From Acanthamoeba lenticulata (Eukaryota > Discosea > Longamoebia > Acanthamoebidae): a DNA stretch of 64,000 bases. This document shows, one piece after another, positions 44,945-56,631 of the stretch. The notes beneath the pieces were generated by a model. It saw only the letters and a program-made list of their open reading frames with translations, had not been told where the DNA came from and ran no database searches. The stretch spans positions 62,001 through 126,000 of the forward strand of contig NAVB01000077.1 of the NCBI GenBank assembly GCA_002179805.1, in the 5' to 3' direction. How positions within the stretch are numbered: position 1 is the stretch's first letter; each line of letters opens with the position of its first letter. Made by a program: the position numbers and the translations under genes.

Positions 44945-45328
44945 TGCGAGCAGTGGATTCGGTCTGAGCGCCGCACAATCAACACAGAAGCCAAGAGCCC
45001 AGAACCGCACTAAGGAAAAGAAGGGAAATAACCGGTATTGTGCCCCCAGCAAAAAAGAAAAGAAATCAATTTGGTGCCATTCCAGCATGGGCATTCATGG
45101 AATGATAGGTGCCCATTTTTTGGCCGGATACGGACGCGTTGCCAGCGCGGCCATTGGCCACGGAGTGCGAAAATTGCTTTTGCGTCGACGTTCAAGGTTG
45201 CTTTGGTAGACACCACGCCAGGGAGGGGTGGCGTGAACAGGGCACCAACGGCCGACAGTCTCTTCGTCTCTCAGCCCCACACACAGTCACCACTAGAGAC
45301 ACACACAACACCCCACACACACAAAAAC
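44945..45328. promoter_or_regulatory. shared divergent promoter region, MPP-beta (-) and CAP (+)
   Basis: 384 bases between two start codons pointing apart. It contains a short CA-rich leader just before the CAP ATG. No TATA box is evident. Bidirectional function is inferred from layout. Confidence 0.5.
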
Positions 45329-47047
45329 ATGTCTGACGCCGCTATTGCCCAGCTCCTCAGCCGGCTCGAGGCCGTCGCCAACCGTCTTGAGTCAGTGGAG
45401 AAGCAGCTCCAGTCTGGTGGTGGTGCTGCTGCCGGCGGCGCCGCTTCGGCCCCCGTCGCTGCTGGTGAGGTGACCAAGGCTGTGGCTGAATTCGACAACC
45501 TGGTGTCGACGTACATCAACGAGTACGCCAGCATCTCGGAGAAGATTGACCCCTTGGTCAAGCAGCAGGCCGACCTGGTCAAGCAGGCCGTCGCTGCCCA
45601 GAGGGATCTCATCTACAAGGCCTCGCAGAGCAAGAAGCCTGATGCCACCACCTTCGCCAGCCTGCTTAAGCCGACCTCGGACCTCATGGGCAAGATCGTT
45701 GCCATCAGGGACTCCAACCGCGCTAGCAAGGTCTTCGGCCACCTGTCCACCATTAGCGAGGGCATCAATGCTCTTGGTTGGGTTGCTAGCGTACGTAGCT
45801 CACTGCATCAACTGATCCCTCTCTCGTAGCGGCGAAATAATTGATCGTTTGTTTTTGTTTGCGATTTGCAGCCCCCCACCCCTGGTCCCTTCGTCGATGA
45901 GGCTCGCGCTTCGTCTGAGTTCTACTCCAACAAGTTGCTGATGCAGTACCGCAAGGACGAGTCGGCTGAGGGCAAGACCCAGGTTGCTTGGGTTACCGCC
46001 TGGAACACTTTCCTCAAGGAGCTCCGCGCTTACATCAAGAACTACCACACCACCGATCTCACCTGGAACCCTCAGGTATCGTACTCGCCCTTTTTCCCTT
46101 TGAATCGATCAATCTCTGCTGCGTTGTGCAAATCGTGAACTTACCTTTCTCGCTTTAATTTAGGGTGGTGATGTGTCCAAGGTGGCCTCCGCTGCTGCCG
46201 CCCCGGCCAGCTCTGGTGGCGCTCCCCCTCCGCCCGCTGCCGGTCCCCCGCCCCCGCCCGCCGTCGATCTCTCGGCTGCCGCCAGCGGTGGCGCCAGCTC
46301 CCACGCTGCGCTCTTCGCCGAGATCAACGCCGTCAAGGAGCGTCAGGCTGGCGGCAAGACTGCTGGTCTGAGGCATGTGACCAAGGACATGAAGACCAAG
46401 AACATGGACAAGAGCGCTGCTGCCCCCGTTGTCGCTGCTGCCCCCGCCGCCCGCAAGCCCGCCGCCGCTGCCGCTCCCAAGCTCGGCCCGCCCAAGTTCG
46501 AGCTCGACGGCCAGAAGTGGAAGATCGTACGAGTCGCCTTGCTTCATCTTTGCCTGTTCCTTGGCCTGTTGCTAACGCACGTGTGTTGATTGATTTCGCC
46601 ATGTAGGAGAACCAAGTCGGTAACAAGAACATCGTTATCGAGAACCCCGAGACCAGGCAGACCGTTTACATCTACAAGTGCCAGGACTCTGTCATCCAGA
46701 TCAAGGGCAAGGTCAACTCGATCATGCTTGACTCGTGCAAGAAGACCGGCCTCGTTTTCGAGAACGCGATCTCCGTCGCCGAGGTGGTGAACTGCTCGTC
46801 GGTGCAGGTCCAGATCACTGGCAAGGTGCCCTCGGTGGCCATCGACAAGACCTCGGGTTGCCAGGTGTTCCTCTCGGCTGAGGGCTTCGACACGGAGATC
46901 GTCACCTCCAAGTCTGACGAGATGAACGTCGTCCTCCCCGGCCTCAACCCGGACGACGACATCGTCGAGATCCCTATCCCGGAGCAGTTCCGCAGCTTGA
47001 TCAAGAACCGCAAGCTCGTCACTGAGGCCGTCGCCCACTCGGGCTAA
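45329..47047 (+). CDS. CAP: cyclase-associated protein (CAP/Srv2)
   Basis: Exons 45329-45790, 45872-46075, 46164-46526 and 46607-47047 join to 489 residues. A coiled-coil start (LLSRLEAVANRLESVEKQL) is followed by the helical folded domain. Next come the P1 proline stretch (GAPPPPAAGPPPPPAVDL), the WH2-like AGLRHVTKDMKTKN segment, and the beta-helical CARP domain ending in EAVAHSG. CAP recycles actin monomers with cofilin and accelerates filament severing; in Dictyostelium it also links to adenylyl cyclase signalling. High expression is suggested by strongly biased, C-ending codons. Orthology is secure. Confidence 0.95.
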
Positions 47048-47471
47048 GCCGTTTTTCGACCACCTCGACGTGACCACCTGCTGGCGTCTTCTTGCCTTGG
47101 GCCTTTCTGCCGCCGTGCAGTCGTCCTGGGGCGTGTGGCCGCACGCAGCACGCGTTTCTCCTCTCTTGTGTACCAAAGCGTTTTCCACAACAACCCCAAA
47201 CAGTGCGCTCTCTGCCCATACAATTCCCCCTTCGTCGTCTTGTCCTTGTAGAGCGCTTTTAAGGCCGTGAGTGTGTGGCTCAGCAAAACGAGAGAAGAAG
47301 AGAGGGAACCACCTTGTCTTGCCATTTTGTGTAGACAACGAGAGAAGAAGAAAAGGGGAAAGACGAAACAGAGAAAAAAAAAGCTCATCGCAACATCGAT
47401 CGTCTTCTCTCCGACCGACCGAGGCATCCGTTCAAAGCTCACTCCAAACGGGTGATTGAAGTTTGTCTGCA
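47048..47471. other. spacer between CAP and UTP4 genes
   Basis: About 420 bases holding the CAP 3' region and UTP4 upstream region. Small ORFs here lack domains or starts. No RNA gene seen. Confidence 0.4.
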
Positions 47472-50331
47472 ATGTCGTCCAAGGCCTTTAGCTTGCACCG
47501 GTGCCGATTTGCGGAGTATGTGCCAGCCGCGATTATCGCCACAGCCTTCTCTGCTGATGGCAATCGTCTCGCCGTTGCGCGGATGGATGGCAACATTGAG
47601 TTGTGGCGCACCGGACCTGTCACGCGAGAGTGGTTTACCGATTTGGTACGCCCCTTTCTTCCGTCACGCCTAATCAATTCAATTTCTGCTTCATCACTTG
47701 AGATTTTTCATTCATTTTGCTCGTCTTTTTATTGCCACCTCCTTTCAGGTCCTTGTCAACAAACAAACGGTCCGATCTCTCGCGTGGACGAGCACAGACG
47801 GACAGGATCGCCTTTTCTCCGCCGGCCTGAGCGGCAACATCCTCGAATGGGATTTGAGCACTGCCTGCGTCAAGGTAATTCATCTCCCACACAGCCCTGT
47901 CATAGTCCAGGCCTCACGTGGCATTCTCCTCTTACTTTGACAGCACACAACCGACTCGTACGCCGGTCCCGTGTGGTCCATCGCCACCGACCCGGCCGGG
48001 CGCTATCTGGCAGCCGCCTGCGATGACGGTCTCCGCCTCTTTGGCATTGCCGACGGCACCCTCCAGTTCGCCAAGGCCTACAGCAAGGGCGGCAAACGTG
48101 CGTAACGGGCTCGTTTACGCCTTCGCGCCTGCGACCAAGTTATCGGTCACCATGAGAGCTCACTTGGGCTTGACCTTTTCTGCAGAGCGCTCCTTGAGCG
48201 TGGCGTGGAACAAAGAGGGAAGCCTGATCTACACCGGCGGCGCTGACGGTTTCCTCCGCCAGTGGAATGTCTCCTCCACAGCCAGCACGCTGGTGATCAA
48301 GCACGCCAAGATCAAAGGCAGCTTTCTGTGGGCTCTGACCGTCCTTCCGTACGCCTCCTGCTTTTTTCTATTTCTATTTTTAAATTAAAAATAATTTATA
48401 ACCAAAACGTAATTGTTTTTTTAAAATTCTTTGCGATCGCGCAGGGATGGCGTGGTGGTTGTGGGTGATTCGCACGGCGTGGTCACCCTGTGGGACCCCA
48501 ACACCGCGACACAGATATACTCGCTCAAGACGCACGACGCCGACGTGCTCACACTGGCCTACACGGTGCCAAGCGACGACCCGTCGCAGATTTTCATCGT
48601 CGCTTCAGGCCCCGACTCGTTTTTGACCTGCCTTCGCCGCATCAATGCTGCTGGTCCTGGAGGCTACCGGTGGACAATGGGCGGGAAGTATCGCCACCAC
48701 TTGCGGGACGTGTTTGCGCTGGCCATCTCGCCCACACAGATGATCGCCTCGGGCGGCGCCGACGGCAGCCTCCACGCGAGCGAACTGGCGGTCCTCATGC
48801 GCGACTCGGAGCGCAACATCAGAACCTACCCGCCGCTGTCGCCGTCCTCGCTGGTCTCGTTCAGCGCGTCCTCGCGACGCTTCCTGTACAGGTCCTCCCA
48901 CTCGGAGATGGAGGTGTGGCGCGCCGGCCGAGAGGTCCCTGGCTCGCTCGCCGCCGAAGAGGCCCAGCACCCGATGGCGCCCGGTCGCGCACTCCCCATC
49001 AGCGAGATGCCCGCCCTCCTCGCCAAGCTCCAGATCAAGGCACGTGGCCAACTTGGCTTATGCCTTTGTGTGGCCGGGGCACAAGTGGAGCTGACCCTGC
49101 TGTTGTTGTGATTGTTGTGCGGCCCACGCAGAGCGGCGAGAAGATCATCAGCAGCGCGCTGTCACCCAGCGGCAGCACCATCGCGTGCGCCGACACGTCG
49201 GGCTTGAAGCTGTTCCGATTAACGCAGGCGTCGCCCGAGGCTCCCCTCCGAGTCCAAAAGCAGGAGGTCCAGGGCCTGGCCGACGGCGAGCGCGTGGCCT
49301 GGTACAGTCTTTGTTCTTCTCGCCTTGCTTCGCACGCACGCACGCACGCGCGGGGGCTAGCCTGCTAAGCCGTGGCACGGGCGTCGTGTGGCGCAGGGTG
49401 ACTTGGATGGGTGACGACTTCGTGGTGGCCGGATCGTTCAAGGGCGGCGTGCACGTGATTGACCTCCTGCCATCACCCAAGAGCATCGCCTTCTGCGCTG
49501 GCGACGTGCGTCCCTTCTCTATATTTTGATTTATTTATTATTTTTCCATTTTTAAACAATTTATTATTTTTTTAAAAAATAAACTGTTCGCCTCACCCAC
49601 ATGCGTGCAACAGTGGACTCGTGCTAGTCAGCCGTGGAAGGGCGCCGCGGCGGTGTCTACGGATGGCAAGTGGATCGCGGCCGCCCGCTACGGTGCCGTA
49701 ATCGACGTATTCCAGTTCGACAAGTCAGGCGAACAGCCCGAGCTCTCGTTCCGCGGCAGCGTCCCGTCGCCGGCGGAGCACAGCGCCGTGTTGGCGCTGG
49801 CCTTTGTGCCCAACAGCGATGTGCTGGTGGCTACCCGGATGGGCGCCAACCAAAAGACCTTCTCTGGCGCCGACGCCCTGTTCTTCGACGTGGGGCGCAT
49901 GGCGCACGCTCCGTACGTCCCTCCCACGTCCCGGCGAGATGACCACCGACGGTGAGCTGACCTCGAGGGTCATCATCATCAGGTCTTACGGCAAGTACAA
50001 GGCGAGCATGGCTTTGACCGCTTACCACGCGATCGAGTTTGACCCTTCGGACCCTACCCGGTTCATGTTTGTGTCGCCCTCGGTGCTCTACGTCGGCCAC
50101 ACGAATAGCGTACGACCTCCTCTCCTGCTTCCTCTCCTGGTCTTTCTCCTCAGCTCTGACCAAACTGGTGTGGTGCAGAAATCGCACATGAACGCCAAAT
50201 CGTTCCAGTGGGTGCTGCACGCGGCCTTTGGCAGCGACGGCGAGTCGCTGTTCGTGGTCGAACGCCCACAAGAGTTTATTGACGAGAAGCTGCCGACGCC
50301 CATCACTCACCACACGTACGGCGTGGCCTGA
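47472..50331 (+). CDS. UTP4: U3 snoRNP WD40 protein UTP4 (cirhin)
   Basis: Starts at the ATG at 47472 (MSSKAFSLHRCRFAEYVPAA), matching the cirhin N-terminus (HRCRF..Y.P). Exons include 47472-47645, 47749-47874, 47944-48097, 48186-48348 and 48445 onward; the stop is at 50331. The two WD40 propellers show repeats such as GNRLAVARMDGNIELWR, LFSAGLSGNILEWD and LIYTGGADGFLRQWN. UTP4 is in the t-UTP/UTP-A subcomplex, which binds the pre-rRNA 5' end early in 18S maturation in the nucleolus. One intron after 49038 seems to need a GC donor or an alternative nearby site. An AATAAA follows at 50377. Confidence 0.88.
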
Positions 50332-50376
50332 GGACCTGCCCTTTGGCTGCTTTATTTTATTACCTTTTTCAACAAC

Positions 50377-50382
50377 AATAAA
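50377..50382 (+). terminator. AATAAA polyadenylation signal of UTP4
   Basis: Canonical hexamer 46 bases past the UTP4 stop. Confidence 0.55.
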
Positions 50383-50558
50383 AACGAGTGTCAAAGCAAA
50401 GGCAACATGTTGCCCCGTAGAACGCGCAGACCGACCGCTGGGCTGGGCTCAACCACCACGCGTAGGGTTGTCCTTGATGATGTCGACAAAACAAAAGACT
50501 TTTCAGTGCAACAGAGGTAGCGACCTGCAAGCACAGGACACAAACTGCAGCTGTTGTC

Positions 50559-53500
50559 ATGTGGTCCTTTGGTGGCAACGTCTATGGACAACTGGTACGG
50601 TGCAGTAGAATGGTTGGTGCCTAGACAGTTGCCATCCACCATGACACGGGTTGCTTTGGGGGGGGGGGACGAACAGGGCCGCACGTTGCGGCAGCGTCTT
50701 GGTGGCGGCCAGCTAGCCCCGGGAATGGTGGTTCTCAACGCAGACGAGAAGGCCTCGAGCGGCGCCGTCTGTGCGGTGGCGGTGGCAGCCGGGGACTGGC
50801 ACTCAGCGGCCGTGGATACCGAGGGCCGCGTCTACTGCTGGGGCAGCAACTCTGGTGCGTTGGCTACTCGTCCTCGTGGTGGCCTTCTTCGCCCACCAGA
50901 GCACGTGCTGACGGACGGAGAACAGAGGGTCAATGCGCGCCAGCCGACACGACGACCACGAAGGACAAGTTTCCAGCCCGCTTCTACACGCCAGTGACCA
51001 AAATTCACCAGCCGCAGCTCGCTGCCCAGAACGTCCTCCAGGACCGCGTCGTGGTCGACGTGGCCTGCGGCGGCCACTTTACGCTGGCCCTCACCCAGAG
51101 CGGGGAGGTCTTTGCCTGGGGCCGGTTCTACGACTACTCGACGCGAGAACCGGTCCTCGTGCGCCCCATGCAGCTCTCTTTCGACCATGGCACCATCATC
51201 CGCATCAGCTGCGGCTGGGCCCACGCCGCCTGCGTCGACACCGAAGGCCGCGTACATGCGCCCCTCAAGTCTAACCTGAGGCCCAGTGGGCCCCACCTTG
51301 CTATATGCTGATGCTCACTCTCATGTTGTGCAGCTGTTCTTGTTTGGCGGCGGCGCGTTCGGGAGGCTTGGGCTGGGCTCGACCGACGACGTGCCCGCGC
51401 GGATGCCGCAGCTCTACCCGGCGTCGCTCACGTATCGGGTCGACCGGGTGGCGCTCGGCATGTCCTTCTCGCTCGTACTCCTCGAAAACGGGTCGCTCTT
51501 TGCTAGCGGCGACAACTCGCGCGGCCAGCTTGGGTATCATCACCATCACCATCATCAGCATCAACATCACCAGCGCCATCATCATCACCAACAACAACAA
51601 TAATGTGCAGGATTGGCGCGTTTGGGGGCACGCGATCAACGCCGGTGCGAGTGAAGCTCGAGTGCGAGCGCCTCGCCAAGATCTTTGCTGGCGCCGACCA
51701 TGCCGCGGCCATCACAGGTGCGATGGCCTCGTGCGCCTTCTCCGTGTCGTGGGGCGACGGAGACTAAGATCTCATCACGTGGGTGGGGGGGGGGGAACAC
51801 GTCGTCGCAGTCAACGGGCGAGTGCTGACGTGGGGCGACAACAAGTACGGCATGCTCGCCACGGGCGACCTGGACAACCGCCACACGCCGGGCGTCGTCA
51901 CAGCCCTCTCCCGGCATAACATCGTCAACGTGGGCTGCGGCACTTCCCACACCATCTTCATCACAGGCACGGGTTTTTTTATTTGAATGATTTATTTTTA
52001 TTTTTATTTATAATTTTAATTCTATTTCTTGATGCCAGATGGGGGCAAGGCGTACTTGTGTGGGAGCAGCTCGTTGGCCCCCAACGTGGGTTCAGGCGTG
52101 GCCGTCACGTCGCCGCTGGAACTTGGCGGAGTGCAGCACGTCACGCACGCCGCCGTGGGCGTCGAACACGCGCTCCTCTTCTCTGGTAGCTACAGCTCGC
52201 GCCACTGCCACCATGCATGTCGTCCTCGGCTGGTCCTCCTCTGACCAACCGAGGACATAACACAGGCCAAGGCCGCGCGTTTACACCACTTGTCATCGAC
52301 TGGCTTCGGGCGCTCAGCGCCACAGAGGAGGAGGACTCTGCCGACGTCCGCTTCGTCGCCCCGGGCTGGGCCGCGCCTATCCACGTGCACCGCTGTACGT
52401 CGTGTTCCTGTCATCGCTCGCTCGTTCGCCTCGTTTTGATCGCGAGTGCTGCTGACCCATTGCTGCCATCATGCAGGCGTGCTGGCCAGCTCGCCCTTCT
52501 TCCGGAGGCTGTTGCTGGCCCGTTCGGCCGCGGCCGAAGAAGAGCAGCCCAAGGTGCTGACGGTCGAGCTGCGGAGCGAGATGCGCGAGCACTTCTTCGA
52601 GCACCTCCTGCGGTCGTTCTACGGCGGGCCGCAGCTCACCCGCTTGGATTTGGCCAGCGGCCAGGCCGACCTGGCGGCCCTCCGGTGCGGCCTGGCGTCG
52701 GATCCGCCGGACCAGGCCGATGACGTGGCCTGGGCCTTGGCCTGGCTGCTCCCGCGGGCGCCGTCCGCGGCGGCCACCACGAACGACGGCGCCGACGACG
52801 GCGAGGAGCAGACGCTGCTGGAGCGGCACATGCGCTGGATGATCGACAATCCGCTGTTCTCCGACGTTGCCTTCCTCATGGAAGGCGGCACTCTTTTGCG
52901 CGCCCACAAGGCCGTCCTGATGCTGCGCTGCAGCTACTTCGCGACCATGTTCTCGGCGGGCATGCGGGAGAGCGGGCAGCGCGAGATCGACATGCGGGAC
53001 AGCGGCCACTCTTGCACCGTCATGCGCCTGGTCCTCGCCTATCTCTACACCAACCGCCTCGAGGACGGCGTCGTCGATGGAAGCGATGATGAAGGCGGCG
53101 ATGGCGACAAGTCCCGAGGCAAAGGCGGCGCGCGGGTTCACGATGATGGCGCAAATGAGGAGGAGGAAGAAGAAGAGGCCGAGGAGGGACAGCAGCAGGA
53201 AGGGGACAAGGCGGTGACGCTGGAGGATTATGTGCAGCTGATGAACGCGGCCGAGAGCTTCAACCTGCCCCACCTCAAGTTCCTGGCCGAGGAGCGAGCC
53301 CTCGACGGCATCGAGCTCGGCACCGTGGCCCAGCTCCTTGAAGCCGGTGCGTGTTGCGTGCATGTGTGCGTGTGGCGCATGCGTGGTGGCCCAGCGAAGG
53401 CTGGCATGACATCGCTCACGCATATGCCTTTGTTGTTGGTTGTTGGTGGCTGCTTGCAGCCGAGGTCCTGCGCGCGCCGTCGCTGGCCAAGAGCTGCTTC

Positions 53501-53620
53501 TCGTACCTCCTGGAGAACTGGCAGCTCATCAAACGCGAACGTCCGGACGTCGAGGCGCAGATCGACGTCGCCCGCCGCCAGAAGATCGAGGACCACCTCC
53601 GGCGCACCTTCCGCTTCTGA
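50559..53620 (+). CDS. RCC1-repeat protein with two C-terminal BTB domains
   Basis: The start is inferred at 50559: a 36-base exon reading MWSFGGNVYGQL, an RCC1 strand, spliced to the next repeat. RCC1 units follow (WHSAAVDTEGRVYCWGSNS, ACGGHFTLALTQSGEVFAWG, VSFSLVLLENGSLFASGDN-type, VVAVNGRVLTWGDNKYG). A first, weaker BTB lies at 52340-52640 and a second, clear BTB at 52840-53070 (DNPLFSDVAFLMEGGTLLRAHKAVL). A Glu/Asp-rich insert (53080-53210) splits the second BTB from its BACK-like helices. Such proteins resemble RCBTB1/2 and can act as Cullin-3 adaptors. An intron at about 51535-51611 holds a CAT/CAC repeat. Substrate unknown; several exon edges unresolved. Confidence 0.8.
51538..51602. 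repeat. CAT/CAC/CAA trinucleotide repeat in an intron
   Basis: About 65 bases of CAT, CAC and CAA triplets just before an intron acceptor in the RCC1/BTB gene. Confidence 0.85.
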
Positions 53621-53926
53621 CGATGAAGCTTTGGCAGAGTAAATTTGATAAATATTTTTTTAATTTTTTAATTATTTAACTTATCTGTAGCAAATAGTCT
53701 CTTTCAAGCGAAATAGCAAATTCGTAGCCCACGTGTACACGCACCACTCGAGTATGATGCGGCGAGCGGCTCATGGTGGGCCGCTTGAAATGACCACTGT
53801 CACCATGGAGCTGGACCCGAGCGCTCAAGGTGCACCACCGCCACCCATTTGCAAACTCCAAATCGTGTGGTGGCTCAATGCATCAACCCAACGCCACCAC
53901 AAGACTACGCTTTTCCACAAGTGGGC
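53621..53926. other. spacer before the F-box-CPBP gene
   Basis: AT-rich first 90 bases (RCC1/BTB 3' end). A possible upstream exon of the next gene (ATGs at 53754, 53757 and 53805) ends at a GT donor after ctcaag near 53831. It could splice in phase to 53921. Confidence 0.4.
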
Positions 53927-56447
53927 ATGGCTGCACGTGAGCAAAATGAGCTGGTGGACCCCCTTGGGCACTTACCGCCTGAGCTGGCAGTCCACATCTT
54001 GACCTTCCTCACCGACGCCGAACTGGGCCACGCCTCTGCCGTCTGTCGGTGTCGTACCTCCCCATCCCCAAACCCCTTTGTTGTACATGGTGCAGGCTGT
54101 GCCTGAACAACCGCTGACCGTGTGTACGTCTCGCAGCGAGTGGTACGGCCTGGCCAACGACGACCTCGTACGATCCCTTCTTCTTCACGCCATGTGGTGA
54201 AGCAAGCAAGACACCAACAACGCTGAGCACACAGGTGTGGCGCGAGCGCTTCAAGCGGCGCTTCGACAAGAAGAGCGACCAACGCGGCAAGCGGAGGCGC
54301 AGGAATCGCCGGCGCCTGGCCGTCGGCGGGGAGGCAGACCGCGAGGAAGAAGAGGCCTCGGAGGTCATCGAGACCGAACGGCTCACCTTCGGCGAGGCTG
54401 ACCTCGAGGCCGACCCCCGCCTGGGCGCCCTGCTGGGGAGCGCCTCCGGACACGCACAGGCCGACGCCAGCGAGGCGGACGACCTCGAGGCGGGCCTGCC
54501 TGAGGACAACGACAATGCGACGGCGAATGACGGCAACGACGACGATGATGAAGATGATGATGAGGAAGAAGAGGCTGACGAAGAGGAGGCGAAGAGGCTG
54601 GAGGGAATCAAGCGGCTGCTGGTGCCGTCGCCCCTGTCCCAGGAGGCCAAGTGGAAGACGCGCTACGTGGAGCGCCACATGCAGCCCCAAATCAAGCTCT
54701 TCCGCATCCTCAGCGAAAACACTTCCCTCGGTTCGTCATCATCCTCTCTTGCCCGCGCAACCGACGATCACGCTTCGTGTTCTCTCAGAGAGGCTGTGCC
54801 GCGGCGGCTCACATGGGGAGGCGGGGCGACAGGGCGGCTCATGGACAAGCAGCGGTTGAAGAAGATCGAGTCCACCATCCTCAACCCCAGCCAAGGTACC
54901 GTGCCGGCCTACAACACAGACAACGTCTCGTTGGCCGCGTTGTTGACGAAGGTATTGTTCGTCGACGTGCATCAGTGCTGCAGGAGCGGCTGGGCAAGTA
55001 TCCGCACCTCCTACGGGCCTTTGTCGCCAAGCGATCCCTCGTGCAGACCAAGCTGGTGCCCAGCCCCGCCTTCCAATTCAATGGAGAGCAAGCTGACGCA
55101 AATGGAGACACATCAACACCTCGGACACACAGACATTCCTGCAGCACGTGACCAACAACCTGGTCTGCTGCCTCCTCGGGCTGCTGGTCTGGTGCGGCCT
55201 GGAGCTGGTCCTCCCCGATTTCTTCGACTATCCCTACCTCTACATCCCCTTTTCCTGGTGCGTTTCCTATTTAATTTTAATTTTACAAAATTCTTTCCAA
55301 TTAAACCATATTTTTTATGAAATAAAATAAATAATTGATATTGGTGCAGGACCGATCTTGGCCGCTTCTGGCCGCTGTTCGCCTACGCGGCCTGTCTGTG
55401 TGCGGCCTACACGTGGGTCTTCCCGCAGCCCACGACTTTGCGGGGCACCATCTTCCTCTGGAGCGCGGCCAACAGCATTCTCGCCGTTCGTCGCGCACAA
55501 TCCCAACCACGCGTTGCTCCCAATGCTACTCACCCGTTTACGTATACGTGTTGTGGTTTTGGGGCGTCGCGCGGCGCAGGGCGTGCTCGAGGAGTGCGGC
55601 TTCAGGTTCTTGTACATCTGCACAGCCATGCTCTCCATGATTGTCATCGACTACACCATCAAAGGTTCCCCTTGCTTTCTTTTTTTAAAATTTATTTCTA
55701 ATAAGAATTTATAAACATTAAATATAAATATCTTTTTAATAAGTATTGATTTGATTATTGATTCCGCAGGAGTCTTTCTCGCACTGGCCGTGGCGCTGGT
55801 CTACGCCGCCGTGATGCTGGTGCGAGCCATCGTCGCGCGGCCGCTCAATCAGCTGTCTCGCCGGGAGGTGCTCCTGGCCCTGGGCCTGGTCGTCGTCGGG
55901 GCGCTCTTTGCCTACGCAGCGACGTTCAATACGGTGATGTGGATCTACAGCACGTTCATCGTGCCGGCCACCAACATCATCACCCTCCACCACTTTGGTC
56001 CGTCATTCTTGCGACTTGATACGAAGAACGATAAGGCTGACGTTGTCGTCATCGTTGTTGTTGCGCAATCAGATGATATCTTCTCAGACGAGAAGCGCAG
56101 CCTGTTCGTGTACGGCATGCTGCTCGCCAACAGCTGGTTTCGTGACGCCCACAAGTACAGCGGCCTGCTCGGCTGGGCCAACTCGTGGATCATCGGTGCG
56201 CTGCTGTGCTTCCTGGCCCATTGTTGTCGTGGTGTCTGATGACAAGCGCCCGCGCGTGTACACACGACGCCCGACAGGGTTCGTGATGATGTACGCGATG
56301 CTGCACTACGGCCTCATGCTCACGATCGTCCTGCACGCGCTCTACGATCTCGAGTTTGTGGCGCTTTGCTTCGTGCTCTCGGCGGCCCGTTCACAGCTGG
56401 GCTGCTCGCCCGCCGAGCCGCTCGCCTTTCCTCTTCTCGCCGTCTGA
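53927..56447 (+). CDS. F-box domain fused to a CPBP (Rce1/CAAX-like) intramembrane protease
   Basis: Eleven exons join in phase to 587 residues: 53927-54048, 54137-54167, 54235-54730, 54791-54951, 54984-55055, 55145-55257, 55350-55485, 55580-55664, 55770-55997, 56073-56222 and 56278-56447. The N-terminus is an F-box (PLGHLPPELAVHILTFLTDA ... REWYGLANDDLVWRERFKRR). A long acidic linker follows. The C-terminal half has about eight membrane helices and the three CPBP motifs: EECGFR (EExxxR), FRDAH (FxxxH) and HALYD (HxxxD/N). CPBP proteases include Rce1, which trims CAAX proteins at the ER. F-boxes recruit SCF ligases. The acidic-linker exon also stays open past its donor, so an unspliced or two-gene alternative deserves checking. 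Confidence 0.72.
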
Positions 56448-56631
56448 GGCGTTGCTTCAGGCGTTTAGAGTTCAACGTCAAGTGGGTGGCCCCCTGATCG
56501 ATGTCAGAAAGGCTTCAGAACGGCGAAGCGCTTGAGGGAAAAGTGGTGGAGAAAAAACGAGGTTGGGGTCACCACAACAACAAGAGGGGAACGTCTTCTT
56601 GTTGTTTTCTTGTTATTGTTGTTGAGACAGC

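Noticed and set aside
52377..53423. 348-codon minus-strand frame opposite the BTB exons
   Set aside because: Shadow of the BTB coding exon; low-complexity product.
53927..55320. F-box gene ending in the unspliced frame to 55320
   Set aside because: That frame reads through introns and gives no domain after 54951, whereas splicing restores phase and membrane helices.
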